64,000 nt of DNA from Afipia sp. GAS231 (GCF_900103365.1 NZ_LT629703.1:4030001-4094000); one strand, 5' to 3'. Shown: positions 44,033-53,850, numbered from the stretch's first letter. Notes: generated from the sequence alone by a model not told the origin. A program made the numbers and translations.

Positions 44033-45246
44033 CTCAACCGGTCGACGCAACACTTTATCTTAGAGGGAAAAGATGGAGTGTGGGATGGAACGAAGATTTC
44101 ATAGAGGTTTTACTGCGGCAGAGAAAACGGAGTTATGGGATCGCTGGAAGCGCGGGGAGTCATTGAAGGCGATAGGGCGAGCTTTTGGTAAGCAGTCATC
44201 GTCGATCTATTTTCTGGTTGCCCCGCATGGAGGGTTTCGTCCTGCGGAGCGGCGTCGCTCCAGGTTGGCATTGACGCATGCGGAACGCGAGGTGATTTCC
44301 AGAGGTGTTAGCGCACGTCGATCGGCCCGGTCTATCGCCAAACTGCTTGGCCGCTCACCCTCGACGGTGAGCCGGGAAATGAGCCGCAATGGCGGCTGTG
44401 ATCGCTACCGGGCGACAGTTGCGGACGAGAATGCCTGGGCACGATCGCGTCGTCCAAAATGTTGTAAATTGGCGATCAATTCGCGGCTTCGGCAGGCCGT
44501 GGCAGGGAAGCTCAGATTGGATTGGTCACCCGAGCAGATAGCCGGTTGGCTGAAGAGAACGCATCCTGAAGACGAGTATAATCAGGTGTCACACGAGACC
44601 ATCTATCGCAGCCTGTTTGTCCAAGCGCGCGGCGTGCTCAAGAAAGAGCTGCTTTGCCATCTCCGATCGAAGCGCTCGATGCGTCGCTCCAGGCCGGTTG
44701 ATCCGAATGGCGATAGACGGGGGCATATGAAGGATGCCGTCTCAATCCGTCAGCGACCGGCTGCGGTTGAAGATAGGGCGGTGCCTGGCCATTGGGAGGG
44801 CGATCTGCTGTCCGGGCCGAACAACACCTACATCGCGACCTTGGTCGAGCGTCAAACGCGTTACGTGATGTTGGCCAAGGTGGCAGGCAAGGACACCCGG
44901 ACGGTAGTCACCGCACTCATCAAGCAGGCGAAGAAGCTACCAAAGGAGCTGTATAAGTCCTTGACCTGGGACCGGGGCAAGGAACTGACGGCTCATCGTC
45001 GATTTACGTTGGCGACCAACATCGACGTCTATTTTTGCGATCCGCAAAGCCCGTGGCAGCGCGGGTCGAACGAGAACACCAATGGCCTGTTGAGACAGTA
45101 CTTCCCTCAGGGCACCGACTTGTCGGTGCATTCGCAAGCCCATCTGAACAAAGTGGCTCGTCAACTAAACGAACGGCCACGTGAGACCTTGCAATTTGAA
45201 ACCCCAGCAGAGAGATTTAACGCCTGTGTTGCGTCGACCGGTTGAG
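44033..45246. mobile_element. IS30-family insertion sequence
   Basis: Perfect 21-bp inverted repeats flank the element: left 44033-44053 starts CTCAACCGGTCGACGCAA, and right 45226-45246 is its exact complement. The transposase stop codon lies inside the right repeat. Flanking bases show no clear 2-3 bp duplication, so the insertion may be old or the flanks altered. Confidence 0.88.
44073..45245 (+). CDS. IS30-family transposase
   Basis: The 390-residue protein has an N-terminal helix-turn-helix (WKRGESLKAIGRAFGKQSSS) and a second one near residues 85-105 (RSIAKLLGRSPSTVSREMSR). The DDE core acids are in GHWEGDLLSG, LTWDRGKELTAH and PWQRGSNENTNGLLRQYFPQ. ATG 44073 chosen; Met5 is also possible. 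No disruption seen. Confidence 0.95.
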   Translation: MECGMERRFHRGFTAAEKTELWDRWKRGESLKAIGRAFGKQSSSIYFLVAPHGGFRPAERRRSRLALTHAEREVISRGVSARRSARSIAKLLGRSPSTVSREMSRNGGCDRYRATVADENAWARSRRPKCCKLAINSRLRQAVAGKLRLDWSPEQIAGWLKRTHPEDEYNQVSHETIYRSLFVQARGVLKKELLCHLRSKRSMRRSRPVDPNGDRRGHMKDAVSIRQRPAAVEDRAVPGHWEGDLLSGPNNTYIATLVERQTRYVMLAKVAGKDTRTVVTALIKQAKKLPKELYKSLTWDRGKELTAHRRFTLATNIDVYFCDPQSPWQRGSNENTNGLLRQYFPQGTDLSVHSQAHLNKVARQLNERPRETLQFETPAERFNACVASTG

Positions 45247-45368
45247 CCGGCAGATGAACAGCGGAAAACATGTGCTCGTATTGAGCTTTTCCGGTTTTGA
45301 CCCAGAGCAGACCTTTCGGGCGTGCCCGACAAAGGATTTTCGCGGCGCATTCCGCTATCATTCGAATG

Positions 45369-46199
45369 CATGAAGACGTCCCCCCCCGCACGTGGTTAGC
45401 ATTTGATAGATTTCACTCTCGGGACGTATTTCTCATGCTCAATGGAGACACGTTCAGCGAGAGCTATCGCGTGAGCCATCAGTCGGCGGATATCGTAGCC
45501 GACTATGTCAGCACTTTTGAAGCGGGCTATTGCGCGGCGTTGTGGCGGAAGGTCGAACAGCCTTTGCTCGAAAGAATTCTGCGCCCGCTCGGAGGGGCAG
45601 AGCGAACAATCCTCGATTTCGCCTGCGGAACCGGGCGTATTACAAAGGTCGCAGGCCTGTTCTACGGTTCGGTTGTCGGGGTCGATGTGTCAGAAGCAAT
45701 GCTTTTGGCGGCTTCCGTGCCCAACAACGTGACGCTGCTATGCATCGACATTACGAAGGTCCCGCTTGAACACACATTTGACGTCGCCACCGCGTTTCGT
45801 TTTTTCTTGAATGCAGAAGACCCGCTCAGACGGGCCGCATTGCGGGCGATCTATCGGCATCTCCGCAACGGCGGCGTGTTGGTGTGCAACGTCCAACTAA
45901 ATGGGACGTCACCCATGGGGTTAGTCAGTCATATCATGAGCTGGGCCTATCCGAGAATACCTCGAAACACGCTGACCTTGGATCGATTTTCAAGGCTACT
46001 GTCGGATGAAGGATTTGAGGTAGTGGAGAGCATGTACTACGGCTATCTCCCGCGACCGGGCCGATTGTTTCCGCGTCTCTGCGACGCGCTGATCGTGCCG
46101 TTCGAGAAGGCGTGCCGCAGGCTCAGGGTCCCCGGATGGTTCGCGGAGAGTTTTATTGTCGTGGCGCGAAAGCGGCAATTTACATGGGTTCACAATTGA
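45369..46199 (+). CDS. Class I SAM-dependent methyltransferase
   Basis: The protein has the Rossmann SAM motif ILDFACGTGRITKVAG, motif II GVDVSEAMLL and a post-core VLVCNVQLNG strand. With start ATG 45369 it has 276 residues; ATG 45435 (MLNGDTFSESYRVSHQSADI) would give 254 and is more family-like. The substrate is unknown; a small-molecule or sugar methyltransferase linked to the glycan genes from 47.4 kb is possible. It sits just downstream of the IS30 element. Confidence 0.85.
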   Translation, partial: HEDVPPRTWLAFDRFHSRDVFLMLNGDTFSESYRVSHQSADIVADYVSTFEAGYCAALWRKVEQPLLERILRPLGGAERTILDFACGTGRITKVAGLFYGSVVGVDVSEAMLLAASVPNNVTLLCIDITKVPLEHTFDVATAFRFFLNAEDPLRRAALRAIYRHLRNGGVLVCNVQLNGTSPMGLVSHIMSWAYPRIPRNTLTLDRFSRLLSDEGFEVVESMYYGYLPRPGRLFPRLCDALIVPFEKACRRLRVPGWFAESFIVVARKRQFTWVHN

Positions 46200-46597
46200 G
46201 GCCGCGCAATAGACGCTTCGCACCGATGTCGCCGTTTGGCACTTTTCGGACATGGCGCGATGTCTGACCTAGGTCCGTTATGCGCTGTAGAGCGGACAAG
46301 GAAACCGATCAGGATCAGTCATCACGGGCTTTCCCGTTACCGACGTAAAGGTGCCGGTGCCAGCTTTGGAGGTAATGAAGAGGTGGGACTTGCACCCACT
46401 GTAAAGCTGCACCGGCTGTGGGCGTTGTTTTCCCGCACGACCTCCCACTGCGCGCGCCCGGAGGTGGATCTGAAAGGCCCTCCGGGATTTGATTGGGTGA
46501 CGGCGGCCTCAAAGGAGAAAAAAGCAAAAGACCGCCGTCACCTTCCGCGACGGTTGCCGGCAACCAACAAGCGGCTGTACATCGCGAAACCTTAAAT
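46200..46597. other. 398-base gap with a strong hairpin, no clear gene
   Basis: Short open frames exist on both strands but none has family-like sequence. The inverted arms GGTGACGGCGG (46496-46506) and CCGCCGTCACC (46532-46542) form an 11-bp stem with a purine-rich 25-base loop. The sequence resembles degraded mobile DNA next to the primase-polymerase remnant. Confidence 0.4.
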
Positions 46598-47362
46598 TCA
46601 TTTATAGGCGATGAAGTCGCTAATTTTGACGGCGGCACGCCAACCCGGCGCTAGTTCATCAGCCATCTTAAAGATAGCCCCAGCGCCAGTCCGGGTTGGT
46701 GGCGAGTTGGTTATTTCAACCCATGCCTGTTGTGTTCCAGCAGCGATGTTCTTTTTCGATTTCTTTGAAAACATATCGAACACTTCGAAAGGAGCACCTG
46801 TTGCGTATATCCGGATGCCCCAATCCTTCCATTCCTTATGTCCCAAGTCATTGTTGGGGATCGCCGCCATAGCCTGCCTGATGAGATCAAGGTCAGTCTG
46901 CTGCAGGTCAGCTTTTTGGTCAGCCTTTGATTCTGCCTCCGGCGTTGTTTCAACAAGTTGATCAATCAGCCATTGCGGTGCATCGGCAATGTCGGTCTCG
47001 TTGATCCATTCATAGGCCCCGACACCTGGCTTGACGCTTGGTGGAGCTAGCACCATCCCGCCTTCCCCTCGAACATCGACACCGGGCGCGAGCTTGCTGT
47101 CACTATTAGTAATTTTTACCCCTGCTGAATATTTGAAATAACAGTGCTTGGAGCCAGTCGGGCTTTCCGCCATCCGCGTTTCCGGCAATGGGCCATTAGC
47201 ATCAATCAACGCTTGCAGGTTGGCGATACCGTCAACGCCATGACCTTCGACAGTATCGGCATCGATAACGAAAATTCCGTTTTCAATTCCAGTCGGGACG
47301 CCAACATTCGCCTTTGGCCACCCAGGCTCGCGTTGATACGCCGTCTCACGCGCGTGTCCGGA
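46598..47362 (-). pseudogene. Truncated bifunctional DNA primase/polymerase
   Basis: The frame begins after a stop at 47363-47365 with no normal start codon and reads WPKANVGVPTGIENGIFVID, which is the interior of a prim-pol domain (AN-G--TG-----VID-D). It continues with KLAPGVDVRGEGGMVLAPPS and a PriCT-like domain (MAAIPNNDLGHKEWKDWGIR) and stops at 46598, before the helicase part expected in phage or plasmid versions. Both ends are missing, so this is a remnant of an integrated replicon. Confidence 0.75.
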
Positions 47363-47460
47363 TCATGACCGCTCCGACTTTGGCCGACTTCTTCCATGAC
47401 ATCCAGTTTGGAGCAGTAGCCAAAAGAGTCCCCGCAATCAGAGCTCAGCGCTTGCTCGGC

Positions 47461-48366
47461 CTACTCAATCCGCATTTCTCGCGCGAGCTTATCAAGCTCC
47501 GGTTCAAGCGAATCCGCCCACGACGGCGCGATCAAGCCAAACGCCGCGTTCAGCCGCGTCAGATCCAGGCGAGAATTATGTGGTCGCTTCGCTCTCGTTG
47601 GAAACTCCTCAGTTCGCAAAGGCGCGATCGATTGGACCGCAAGCTTGATCCCGCGCGCGCGCAAACCATCGATAATCCGGGCAGCAAAGCCGTGCCAACT
47701 GGTTTCGCCCGACGCTGCTATATTCACGAGGCCGTTTGCCTTGGCGAAGCGTTGCGGAAGATTGGTGCTGTCTGCGGCGAGTATGCCGGCGATGGCGTCG
47801 GCAATAACCCGCCCCGAGGTTGGCGCGCCGACTTGATCTGCGACGACCTTCAATTCCGTTCGCTCGCAGGCCAAACGCGCGATCGTCTTCAGGAAATTGA
47901 CGCCCGTCGCCGCGTAGACCCAGGATGTCCGAACGATCAAATGGGGTCCAGCGCCAGCGCGGATGGCCTCTTCTCCGGCGAGCTTGCTGGCGCCGTAAAC
48001 CGATAGGGGAGCCGGCGGGCTATCCTCGTGCCATGGTGTTTCGCCTTGACCGTCGAACACGTAGTCGGTCGAGAAGTGAACGAGAGGAACTTGCCTGCGC
48101 GACGCCCATCGGGCGATAACACCGGGAGCTTCACCATTGACGATGAAGGCGAGCTCGCGCTCGTCTTCCGCGCGGTCGACCGCGGTGTAGGCCGCGGGAT
48201 TGACAATCAGATCCGGCGAAAGACGGTCAAGTGCCTCTGGAAGCGTACTGGGCTCGGCCAGGTTGAGGACCGAACGGTCGGCTGGAATGACATCGCCGAG
48301 CCTGCAGAGCCTTTCGGTCAGCGCCTTGCCAACCTGCCCCGTCACACCGGTGACGAGGATGCGCAT
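47461..48366 (-). CDS. rfbD: dTDP-4-dehydrorhamnose reductase
   Basis: The 301-residue short-chain dehydrogenase has the NAD(P)-binding VTGVTGQVGKALTERL, VNPAAYTAVDRAEDE, HFSTDYVFDG and the catalytic YGASKLAGE (Tyr-x3-Lys). It makes dTDP-L-rhamnose, the last step of the pathway. Its ATG overlaps the rfbC stop by one base (TGATG), so the two are coupled. rfbA and rfbB are not in the window. The C-terminal ~20 residues differ from the usual family end. Confidence 0.95.
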   Translation of the reverse strand: MRILVTGVTGQVGKALTERLCRLGDVIPADRSVLNLAEPSTLPEALDRLSPDLIVNPAAYTAVDRAEDERELAFIVNGEAPGVIARWASRRQVPLVHFSTDYVFDGQGETPWHEDSPPAPLSVYGASKLAGEEAIRAGAGPHLIVRTSWVYAATGVNFLKTIARLACERTELKVVADQVGAPTSGRVIADAIAGILAADSTNLPQRFAKANGLVNIAASGETSWHGFAARIIDGLRARGIKLAVQSIAPLRTEEFPTRAKRPHNSRLDLTRLNAAFGLIAPSWADSLEPELDKLAREMRIE

Positions 48367-48920
48367 CAAACCTGGCCGTAGACAGGCAGATTTGCGACCT
48401 GCGACAGCAGCGGTGCCGCTGCGTCCCGGGTCGAAAGCAGCGGGTTCTCCATGCCCCAGGCAATTCCAATTGCCGGGTCATCCCAGCGCACGACGATCTC
48501 GTCCTTCGGACTATAGAGTTCGTCGCACTTGTAAAAGAAATCCGCCGTCTCTGACAAAGTCAGAAAGCCATGCGCAAATCCCCGCGGTATCCACAATTGC
48601 CTGCGGTTCTCTTCGCTCAGCTCGACCGCGACATGGCGCCCGAAGTTCGGGCTACCGAGGCGTACATCTACGGCAACATCCAGCACTCGGCCGCGCATGG
48701 CGCTCACCAGCTTGCCTTGGGTGCTCGGGTTTTGCAGATGCAGCCCCCGCAGCACGCCCCGGGCCGAGCGCGACATGTTGTCTTGCACAAATGGCCGACA
48801 GACACCGCAGTCCGTGTAACGGCCCACCTGAAAGGTTTCGAGATGGAAGCCCCGCTGGTCACCGAAAAGCTTGAGTTCGATAATCAGGACTTCAGGGAGA
48901 TCGGCAACAATGACATTCAT
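48366..48920 (-). CDS. rfbC: dTDP-4-dehydrorhamnose 3,5-epimerase
   Basis: The 184-residue cupin has FVQDNMSRSARGVLRGLHLQ (active-site His), GRVLDVAVDVRLGSPNFG and FAHGFLTLSE...YKCDELYSP (Tyr). It epimerises C3 and C5 of the 4-keto sugar before RfbD. ATG 48920 chosen. It lies 108 bases after the Wzt-like gene in the same direction, linking dTDP-rhamnose to the exported glycan. Confidence 0.95.
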   Translation of the reverse strand: MNVIVADLPEVLIIELKLFGDQRGFHLETFQVGRYTDCGVCRPFVQDNMSRSARGVLRGLHLQNPSTQGKLVSAMRGRVLDVAVDVRLGSPNFGRHVAVELSEENRRQLWIPRGFAHGFLTLSETADFFYKCDELYSPKDEIVVRWDDPAIGIAWGMENPLLSTRDAAAPLLSQVANLPVYGQV

Positions 48921-49028
48921 CGGCTAAATACAAGGGGTGGGAGGTAAACTCAGTTCGCCATAACAAATTCGGCTGTCGCGCGCCATCTGTTATGTCTCGA
49001 AAGCAGAGCCAAGAGGGCTCGCCGGGAC

Positions 49029-50357
49029 TCATTCTTGCTTCGCCGGAGCCGACTGCAGCGCCTGGCTGCTGCCAAGCAGCCGAATGCGGTTGAGTGGCGT
49101 CCGTACTGTGAAGACGCCAAAAATCGGCTCTATCGGTGCAGCCTCGAACAAGATTGCAGAATTGATCCAGTGGTGTTGGATGTGATTTTCCTGCGTGCCT
49201 TCGGCGACCGAGACGCAAAGCGAGTATTGCCCTGCCTTGAGTCTGGGCATCTCAAAACCGAATTCGCCCACGAAGGTTGAGCCGGCGGAAATTCGTATGG
49301 GGTCGCCCGCGTGCGACAAGAAGGTATTGCTGACGAAGACATCCTGACCCATGCGGTCGTGAACAATGAATCCAACGATGGGAAGTGCCAGATCGTCCTC
49401 CGCCCGTGCGCTTATCCGAAGCACAACCTGCTCTCCGCCGCGCACCAGGCTCAGCGGCCGTTGATTGCTATCCGTAAACGCGACTTCGACGATCGTGGCA
49501 CCGCGCGTGCCGAACCATTGAGCGCCTGGATTTAGCTGTCCTTCGCCGGGCACGTCGACTGTCGCGTCGACGTCCGGTGGCTCATGACCGACCCCGGTTC
49601 GAAATGTTCCGCCGGTGTCTGTGGAGGCATAGGTCGACGACACATATTCGTGGATCACATCTGCAGGCGAGCTGTCAGCCTTGATCGAACCGTGGTCGAC
49701 AAAGATGGCGCGACTGCACACGTTGGCGACGGCAGGGAGATCATGTGAAACCAGCAGGATTGTTCCGCGTGTTTGGAAATTACGAATGAACTCCATGCAT
49801 TTGGCGCCGAATGCGGCATCGCCGACGCTGAGTACTTCGTCGATCACCAGGATGTCGGCATCAACATGGACGGAAATCGCAAAGGCGAGCCGGGCCTGCA
49901 TGCCGGATGAATAATGGCGCAGTGGCTGCTCAATGAACGGACCGAGCCCGGCAAAATCGATGATCGAATCAAAGCGCTTTCGAATCTCGGCCGATGAGAG
50001 ACCGAGCGCCGTAGCGGCTATGTAGATGTTCTCACGCCCACTCAACTCCGGCGAAAAGCCGGCGCCGAGCCCCAGCATGGTGGCTATTTTGCCTTGAACC
50101 GACAATGTGCCGCATGTGGGCGCAACGATTCCACAGATCAACTGCAGCAAAGTCGATTTGCCGGCGCCGTTCCGGCCGATGATGCCGAGGCTTTCCCCGC
50201 GGCGAATCTCAAGATTCACGTCCCGAACCGCCCAGAACTCCTCGAAGTATTTCCCGCGCTTGCCCAGCAGAAACTGTTTGGCGCGGTCGAGCGGCCGTTG
50301 GTAGAGCTCAAACGCCTTACCCAGTCCGCGTGCCCGAATGACAACGTCAGAGCTCAT
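49029..50357 (-). CDS. wzt: Polysaccharide ABC transporter ATP-binding protein (Wzt type)
   Basis: The 442-residue protein has an ABC domain with Walker A GIIGRNGAGKST, signature HYSSGMQARLAF and Walker B ILVIDEVLSVGD. After residue ~245 there is a C-terminal beta-sandwich domain of the Wzt-C kind (IVEVAFTDSNQRPL, GEFGFEMPRLKAGQYSLCVS), which in O-antigen exporters binds the chain terminus. ATG 50357 overlaps the end of wzm by 11 bases. It should power export of an undecaprenyl-linked polymer or glycolipid. Confidence 0.92.
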   Translation of the reverse strand: MSSDVVIRARGLGKAFELYQRPLDRAKQFLLGKRGKYFEEFWAVRDVNLEIRRGESLGIIGRNGAGKSTLLQLICGIVAPTCGTLSVQGKIATMLGLGAGFSPELSGRENIYIAATALGLSSAEIRKRFDSIIDFAGLGPFIEQPLRHYSSGMQARLAFAISVHVDADILVIDEVLSVGDAAFGAKCMEFIRNFQTRGTILLVSHDLPAVANVCSRAIFVDHGSIKADSSPADVIHEYVSSTYASTDTGGTFRTGVGHEPPDVDATVDVPGEGQLNPGAQWFGTRGATIVEVAFTDSNQRPLSLVRGGEQVVLRISARAEDDLALPIVGFIVHDRMGQDVFVSNTFLSHAGDPIRISAGSTFVGEFGFEMPRLKAGQYSLCVSVAEGTQENHIQHHWINSAILFEAAPIEPIFGVFTVRTPLNRIRLLGSSQALQSAPAKQE

Positions 50358-51180
50358 CGACTGCCCGATGCCGAGCATAGATGAAAAATCCGTAGCCTAG
50401 CCGGAACATGATCACGGCAAGCGTCACTGCGCCGACGAGGTTGGACCAGCTCGGAACGTTGCCTCGGACCAAAATATCCCGCGTCGCCTCGATGTAGAAG
50501 GTCAACGGATTAAGATAAAGGAGCGGCCGAATGCCTGCCGGTACGTCTGAGGGCGAATAGAACAGCGGTGTGGCGAGCAGAAGTGCCGGCATAATCGACG
50601 CGATGAAATACGATAAATCGCGCACGAAAACGCCGATGATCGAGAGCACCCACACCATGCCAAGCATGGTCAGGCAGAAGCTTACGAAAATGATCGGCAG
50701 GAGCACAATGGCCGGTGCCGGATGGCCGCGAACTACGATGGAGAAACTGATCAGGATGGCTAAAAGTATGACGGTCGAAATCGATGAGCGGACCAGCGCT
50801 ATCCAGGCCAGTGCTTCGGTCGGAAACATCGTCTTCTTGAGCATTTGGACATGCCCCGCGAGCATGCTGGGAGCGCGGAGCAAAAGTTCCGAAAACGTCT
50901 GAAAATAGATCAGGCCGCAAAAGATGAAGAGCGGGTAGGCGAGGTAGTCACCCCTATTCGTCGCTGGCGCGATGGAAGCGGTCGAAACCGAATAGAACGC
51001 AAGCAGACCCAGTGGGGCTGCCACCAGCCAGAACCAGCCGAACAGCGACCCGCGATAGGCGGAAAAGAGTTCACCCATGGTGAGACGGACTACCAGTTCG
51101 CGATGGCGCCACGCCGAGGCGAGGCCGGCGAAGAAACCGGGAAACTTCTTGTCCATCGTCTGGGCGCCGAGCGTCTCCAA
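50347..51180 (-). CDS. wzm: Polysaccharide ABC transporter permease (Wzm type)
   Basis: The 277-residue membrane protein has about six helices and the ABC-2 pattern of O-antigen permeases (LFSAYRGSLFGWFWLVAAPL near the N terminus, LTFYIEATRDILVRG near the end). With Wzt it forms the export channel. A Met at residue 9 is an alternative start. It is the first gene of the minus-strand wzm-wzt-rfbC-rfbD set. Confidence 0.9.
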   Translation of the reverse strand: METLGAQTMDKKFPGFFAGLASAWRHRELVVRLTMGELFSAYRGSLFGWFWLVAAPLGLLAFYSVSTASIAPATNRGDYLAYPLFIFCGLIYFQTFSELLLRAPSMLAGHVQMLKKTMFPTEALAWIALVRSSISTVILLAILISFSIVVRGHPAPAIVLLPIIFVSFCLTMLGMVWVLSIIGVFVRDLSYFIASIMPALLLATPLFYSPSDVPAGIRPLLYLNPLTFYIEATRDILVRGNVPSWSNLVGAVTLAVIMFRLGYGFFIYARHRAVDEL

Positions 51181-51383
51181 TTTGTTTTTCCCGTGGGCAG
51201 AACCCGGTTAGTGTTATTCAGCCCCGTCTACAATGCAATTGCACAGGAGCGGTCGTCGCCAGCCGAAAACCGGAGTGACAGAGAACCTGTAGCTGCGTAA
51301 CCTCAGATTTTCACTTACATTGCATCCGATGATCCCGGTCAAGACTCTCAAGGCCGGAAATCCCAGCTGGCGATAGAAACGTA

Positions 51384-52637
51384 ATGGGGCTAGAGGCTTA
51401 CCTACCATTCTCATCCGTGAGGCGCCGGCACGACGAACTGACGCGGTCAGGCTTGTTCGATTCCGTTTGGTACGGGCTCAACAACTCGGATTCGTTCCGG
51501 CCCGCATCCGTATGGCCGCTCGCTCGGCGCATGGATGCGGCCTGGCACCACGTCTCGTTGGGGCGCCTGCTTGACCCCAATCCGCTCTTCGACACCGAAT
51601 GGTATGTTGCGAAACGGCCCGAAGCAGCAGACCGCGGCAACGTTCCGATTCTCCACTATCTTGCCCGAGGAGCCGGTGAAGGGCTCGATCCTAACCCGGA
51701 TTTCAGCACCGCAGATTATTTCCGCCGCTACCCCGACGCGCATGCGAGCGGATTGACCGCGCTCGAACACTTCATGCTGCGCGGCGCAAGAGAAGGGCGA
51801 GACCCCCGGCACGAGCCGATTTCCCAACCCAAGCGCTCCGGAAACCTGCGGCTTGTCTGCGTATTCAGCCATTTCGATGCCGCCGGTCGGATACTGCCTT
51901 ATGTGCAGCGATACCTGTCCGAACTCGGCCGGTGCGGTTTCGAGGTGCACCTGGTGAGCACATCTCCCAATCTGAGCGCTTCTGATCGACGCGACGTAGA
52001 ACGTGGCGGCGTTAGGGTGCATTGCCGTGAGAACGCTGGATTGGACTTCGCTTCGTGGCAATGGGCGTTGCATCACGTTGTCCCGTTGGCAGAGGTGGAT
52101 TGGCTATTGCTGGCAAACGACAGCGTGTTTGGTCCGATTTTTGATCTTGAGCCTGTATTCAATTCGCAATTTGCCGAGAACTGGGACTTCTGGGGGATTA
52201 CCGACTCCTATGAAATGGCTTGGCATCTGCAATCATACTTTCTTTGCTTTCGCGGCGACGTGGCACGAAGCGAAGCTTTTCGCAAAGTGTTTGCGGTGGA
52301 TTTCGCAAGTCTGACAAAGCGATCGATTATCCGCAGGGGCGAGATTTCACTCTCGCAGTCGCTGCGCCGCTCGGGGTTTCGCGGCAACGCGGTCTGTCCG
52401 TTTGACAGGCTGCGGAAATCAAGAAGTTTCCGCCGGTGCAACCCGACCCATTTTTACTGGGATCAGCTGATCGCCCGCTCGCGTTGTCCGTTTATCAAGC
52501 GACAGCTCATTCGAGACAACCCAATGAAGTTGGCGAGTGCCGGTTACTGGAAGGGCTTTCTCGACCGTTATACGAGTTACGATACGTCGTTGATCTCCGA
52601 TGCCATGCTGCCAGTCGAAAATGTGCCGCCGTCGTAA
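51384..52637 (+). CDS. RgpF-like rhamnan synthesis/glycosyltransferase protein
   Basis: The 417-residue protein has an N-terminal region with repeated short blocks (DPNPLFDTEWYVAKRPEA, DPNPDFSTADYFRRYPDA, then LARGAGEGLDP and MLRGAREGRDP) and a C-terminal RgpF domain (RLVCVFSHFDAAGRILPYVQ, RENAGLDFASWQWAL, WLLLANDSVFGP). RgpF-type enzymes act in rhamnose polymer or glycan modification, which fits the dTDP-rhamnose genes. It is divergent from wzm with a 203-base gap. Donor and acceptor unknown. Confidence 0.85.
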   Translation: MGLEAYLPFSSVRRRHDELTRSGLFDSVWYGLNNSDSFRPASVWPLARRMDAAWHHVSLGRLLDPNPLFDTEWYVAKRPEAADRGNVPILHYLARGAGEGLDPNPDFSTADYFRRYPDAHASGLTALEHFMLRGAREGRDPRHEPISQPKRSGNLRLVCVFSHFDAAGRILPYVQRYLSELGRCGFEVHLVSTSPNLSASDRRDVERGGVRVHCRENAGLDFASWQWALHHVVPLAEVDWLLLANDSVFGPIFDLEPVFNSQFAENWDFWGITDSYEMAWHLQSYFLCFRGDVARSEAFRKVFAVDFASLTKRSIIRRGEISLSQSLRRSGFRGNAVCPFDRLRKSRSFRRCNPTHFYWDQLIARSRCPFIKRQLIRDNPMKLASAGYWKGFLDRYTSYDTSLISDAMLPVENVPPS

Positions 52638-52654
52638 ACTGCTCGTCGATCAGG

Positions 52655-53797
52655 TCAGTGCGTCGGTGGACCTGACGATGGCGCGAGGGCGCCCCTGAAA
52701 GCCGTTGGGGGCGCGGAATTGACGGCGATCCCCATACAGATCTCGATCACGATCGCAGCGATAATCGCCCAGGCCAGTCTTCCGTCCAAACCGATCAGTG
52801 CATCTATGGTGAGAAGAAGGATCGCGTGGTGGACGATGACCCCCACGCAAACGACGTATAATTTCCAAGGTCTCTCCTGTCTGCCACCGAGACCGATTAG
52901 CGCGAGACGGACACCGGCCAGCAGATAGATCACGGTCAGGATTGGCGAGATCGTTCGCTTGAATGCCTCTCTTATCCATTCACGGTGATAATTTGCGTCG
53001 CCCTGATCGTATCCGGCAGAAAAAGCAGACAAATCCAGTTCAGCCAGATACTTCGCATTTCGTTCAGGCGTAGCGCTGCCGCGCATACCCGAATCGATCC
53101 ACAGCTTGTCGACGCTGACAATTGCGGGCGCCCGCTCGCCTGCCTTTCGCGTTTGCAGTACGGCGTCGACGAGATAGAGCAGGGTCTTCCCGGGCGTTCT
53201 TACAAAATTTCCGGACTGAGAGCTGATCGATCTTTCACCTCCGTCCTTGGCTCGCTCCTGCATGAACACCTCGGCAATCTCATTGTCGGCTATCCGGCGA
53301 CCGAAGTAGAAAGTGCGGCTATTATCATTCAGCGTATAGAAATGCTGCGGCTCGAGCGTCGAAGGATCGACGTTGTGAGTCCCAATGTAGATCGCGTCCA
53401 GAACGCGGCTCCAGCCACGCGGGACTTCGACAAGGGAGAGATAAAATCCAGCGGCTGCGGCCAACACCGCCAGCAGGAGTGCAGGCAGAATGACGGAGAA
53501 ATGAGAAAACCCCGTCGCGTAGAGCACATCAACGGCATGATCGTCGACAAGGTTGGTGTAGTACCATGTTGCCGCGACGGCCATGCCGACGGGCATAACG
53601 TTGCAAAAATTGATTGTAAGCGCGCCGAAGAAAACCGGAAGTATGGCCTTGGAATAAAGGACGGCTGACGGAGCGCTCGCAAATACAAAGCCAAGCGTTA
53701 GTACGCTCGACAGGGCACTGGTTACGACGAGTAGCGCCACAAGCAACTGGACGAACATATGTCGCTGGATCGTCATGGAAACGAGGCTGGTCCGCAA
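52655..53797 (-). CDS. LptF/LptG-family permease
   Basis: The 380-residue membrane protein has three N-terminal helices, a periplasmic beta-jellyroll (about 130-285) and three C-terminal helices, the LptF/G layout (VLYATGFSHFSVILPALLLA after TM2-3). Housekeeping LptF and LptG occur as a pair elsewhere; here there is a single gene in a glycan locus, so it may form a dedicated lipid-extraction complex. It ends 17 bases from the convergent RgpF-like gene. Confidence 0.85.
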   Translation of the reverse strand: MRTSLVSMTIQRHMFVQLLVALLVVTSALSSVLTLGFVFASAPSAVLYSKAILPVFFGALTINFCNVMPVGMAVAATWYYTNLVDDHAVDVLYATGFSHFSVILPALLLAVLAAAAGFYLSLVEVPRGWSRVLDAIYIGTHNVDPSTLEPQHFYTLNDNSRTFYFGRRIADNEIAEVFMQERAKDGGERSISSQSGNFVRTPGKTLLYLVDAVLQTRKAGERAPAIVSVDKLWIDSGMRGSATPERNAKYLAELDLSAFSAGYDQGDANYHREWIREAFKRTISPILTVIYLLAGVRLALIGLGGRQERPWKLYVVCVGVIVHHAILLLTIDALIGLDGRLAWAIIAAIVIEICMGIAVNSAPPTAFRGALAPSSGPPTH

Positions 53798-53850
53798 GCA
53801 TGAGAATTGCGCAACCTATTACGTCTGTCGGGTGATGTAAAACGTGCGCT

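Noticed and set aside
46339..46480. Possible structured RNA or tRNA-like sequence (GGTGGGACTTGCACCCAC)
   Set aside because: A hairpin can be drawn but no cloverleaf, T-loop or acceptor stem fits.
40480..47460. Search for attL/attR repeat of the tRNA-Ser 3' end
   Set aside because: No second copy of the T-arm and acceptor sequence was found by eye in this stretch.
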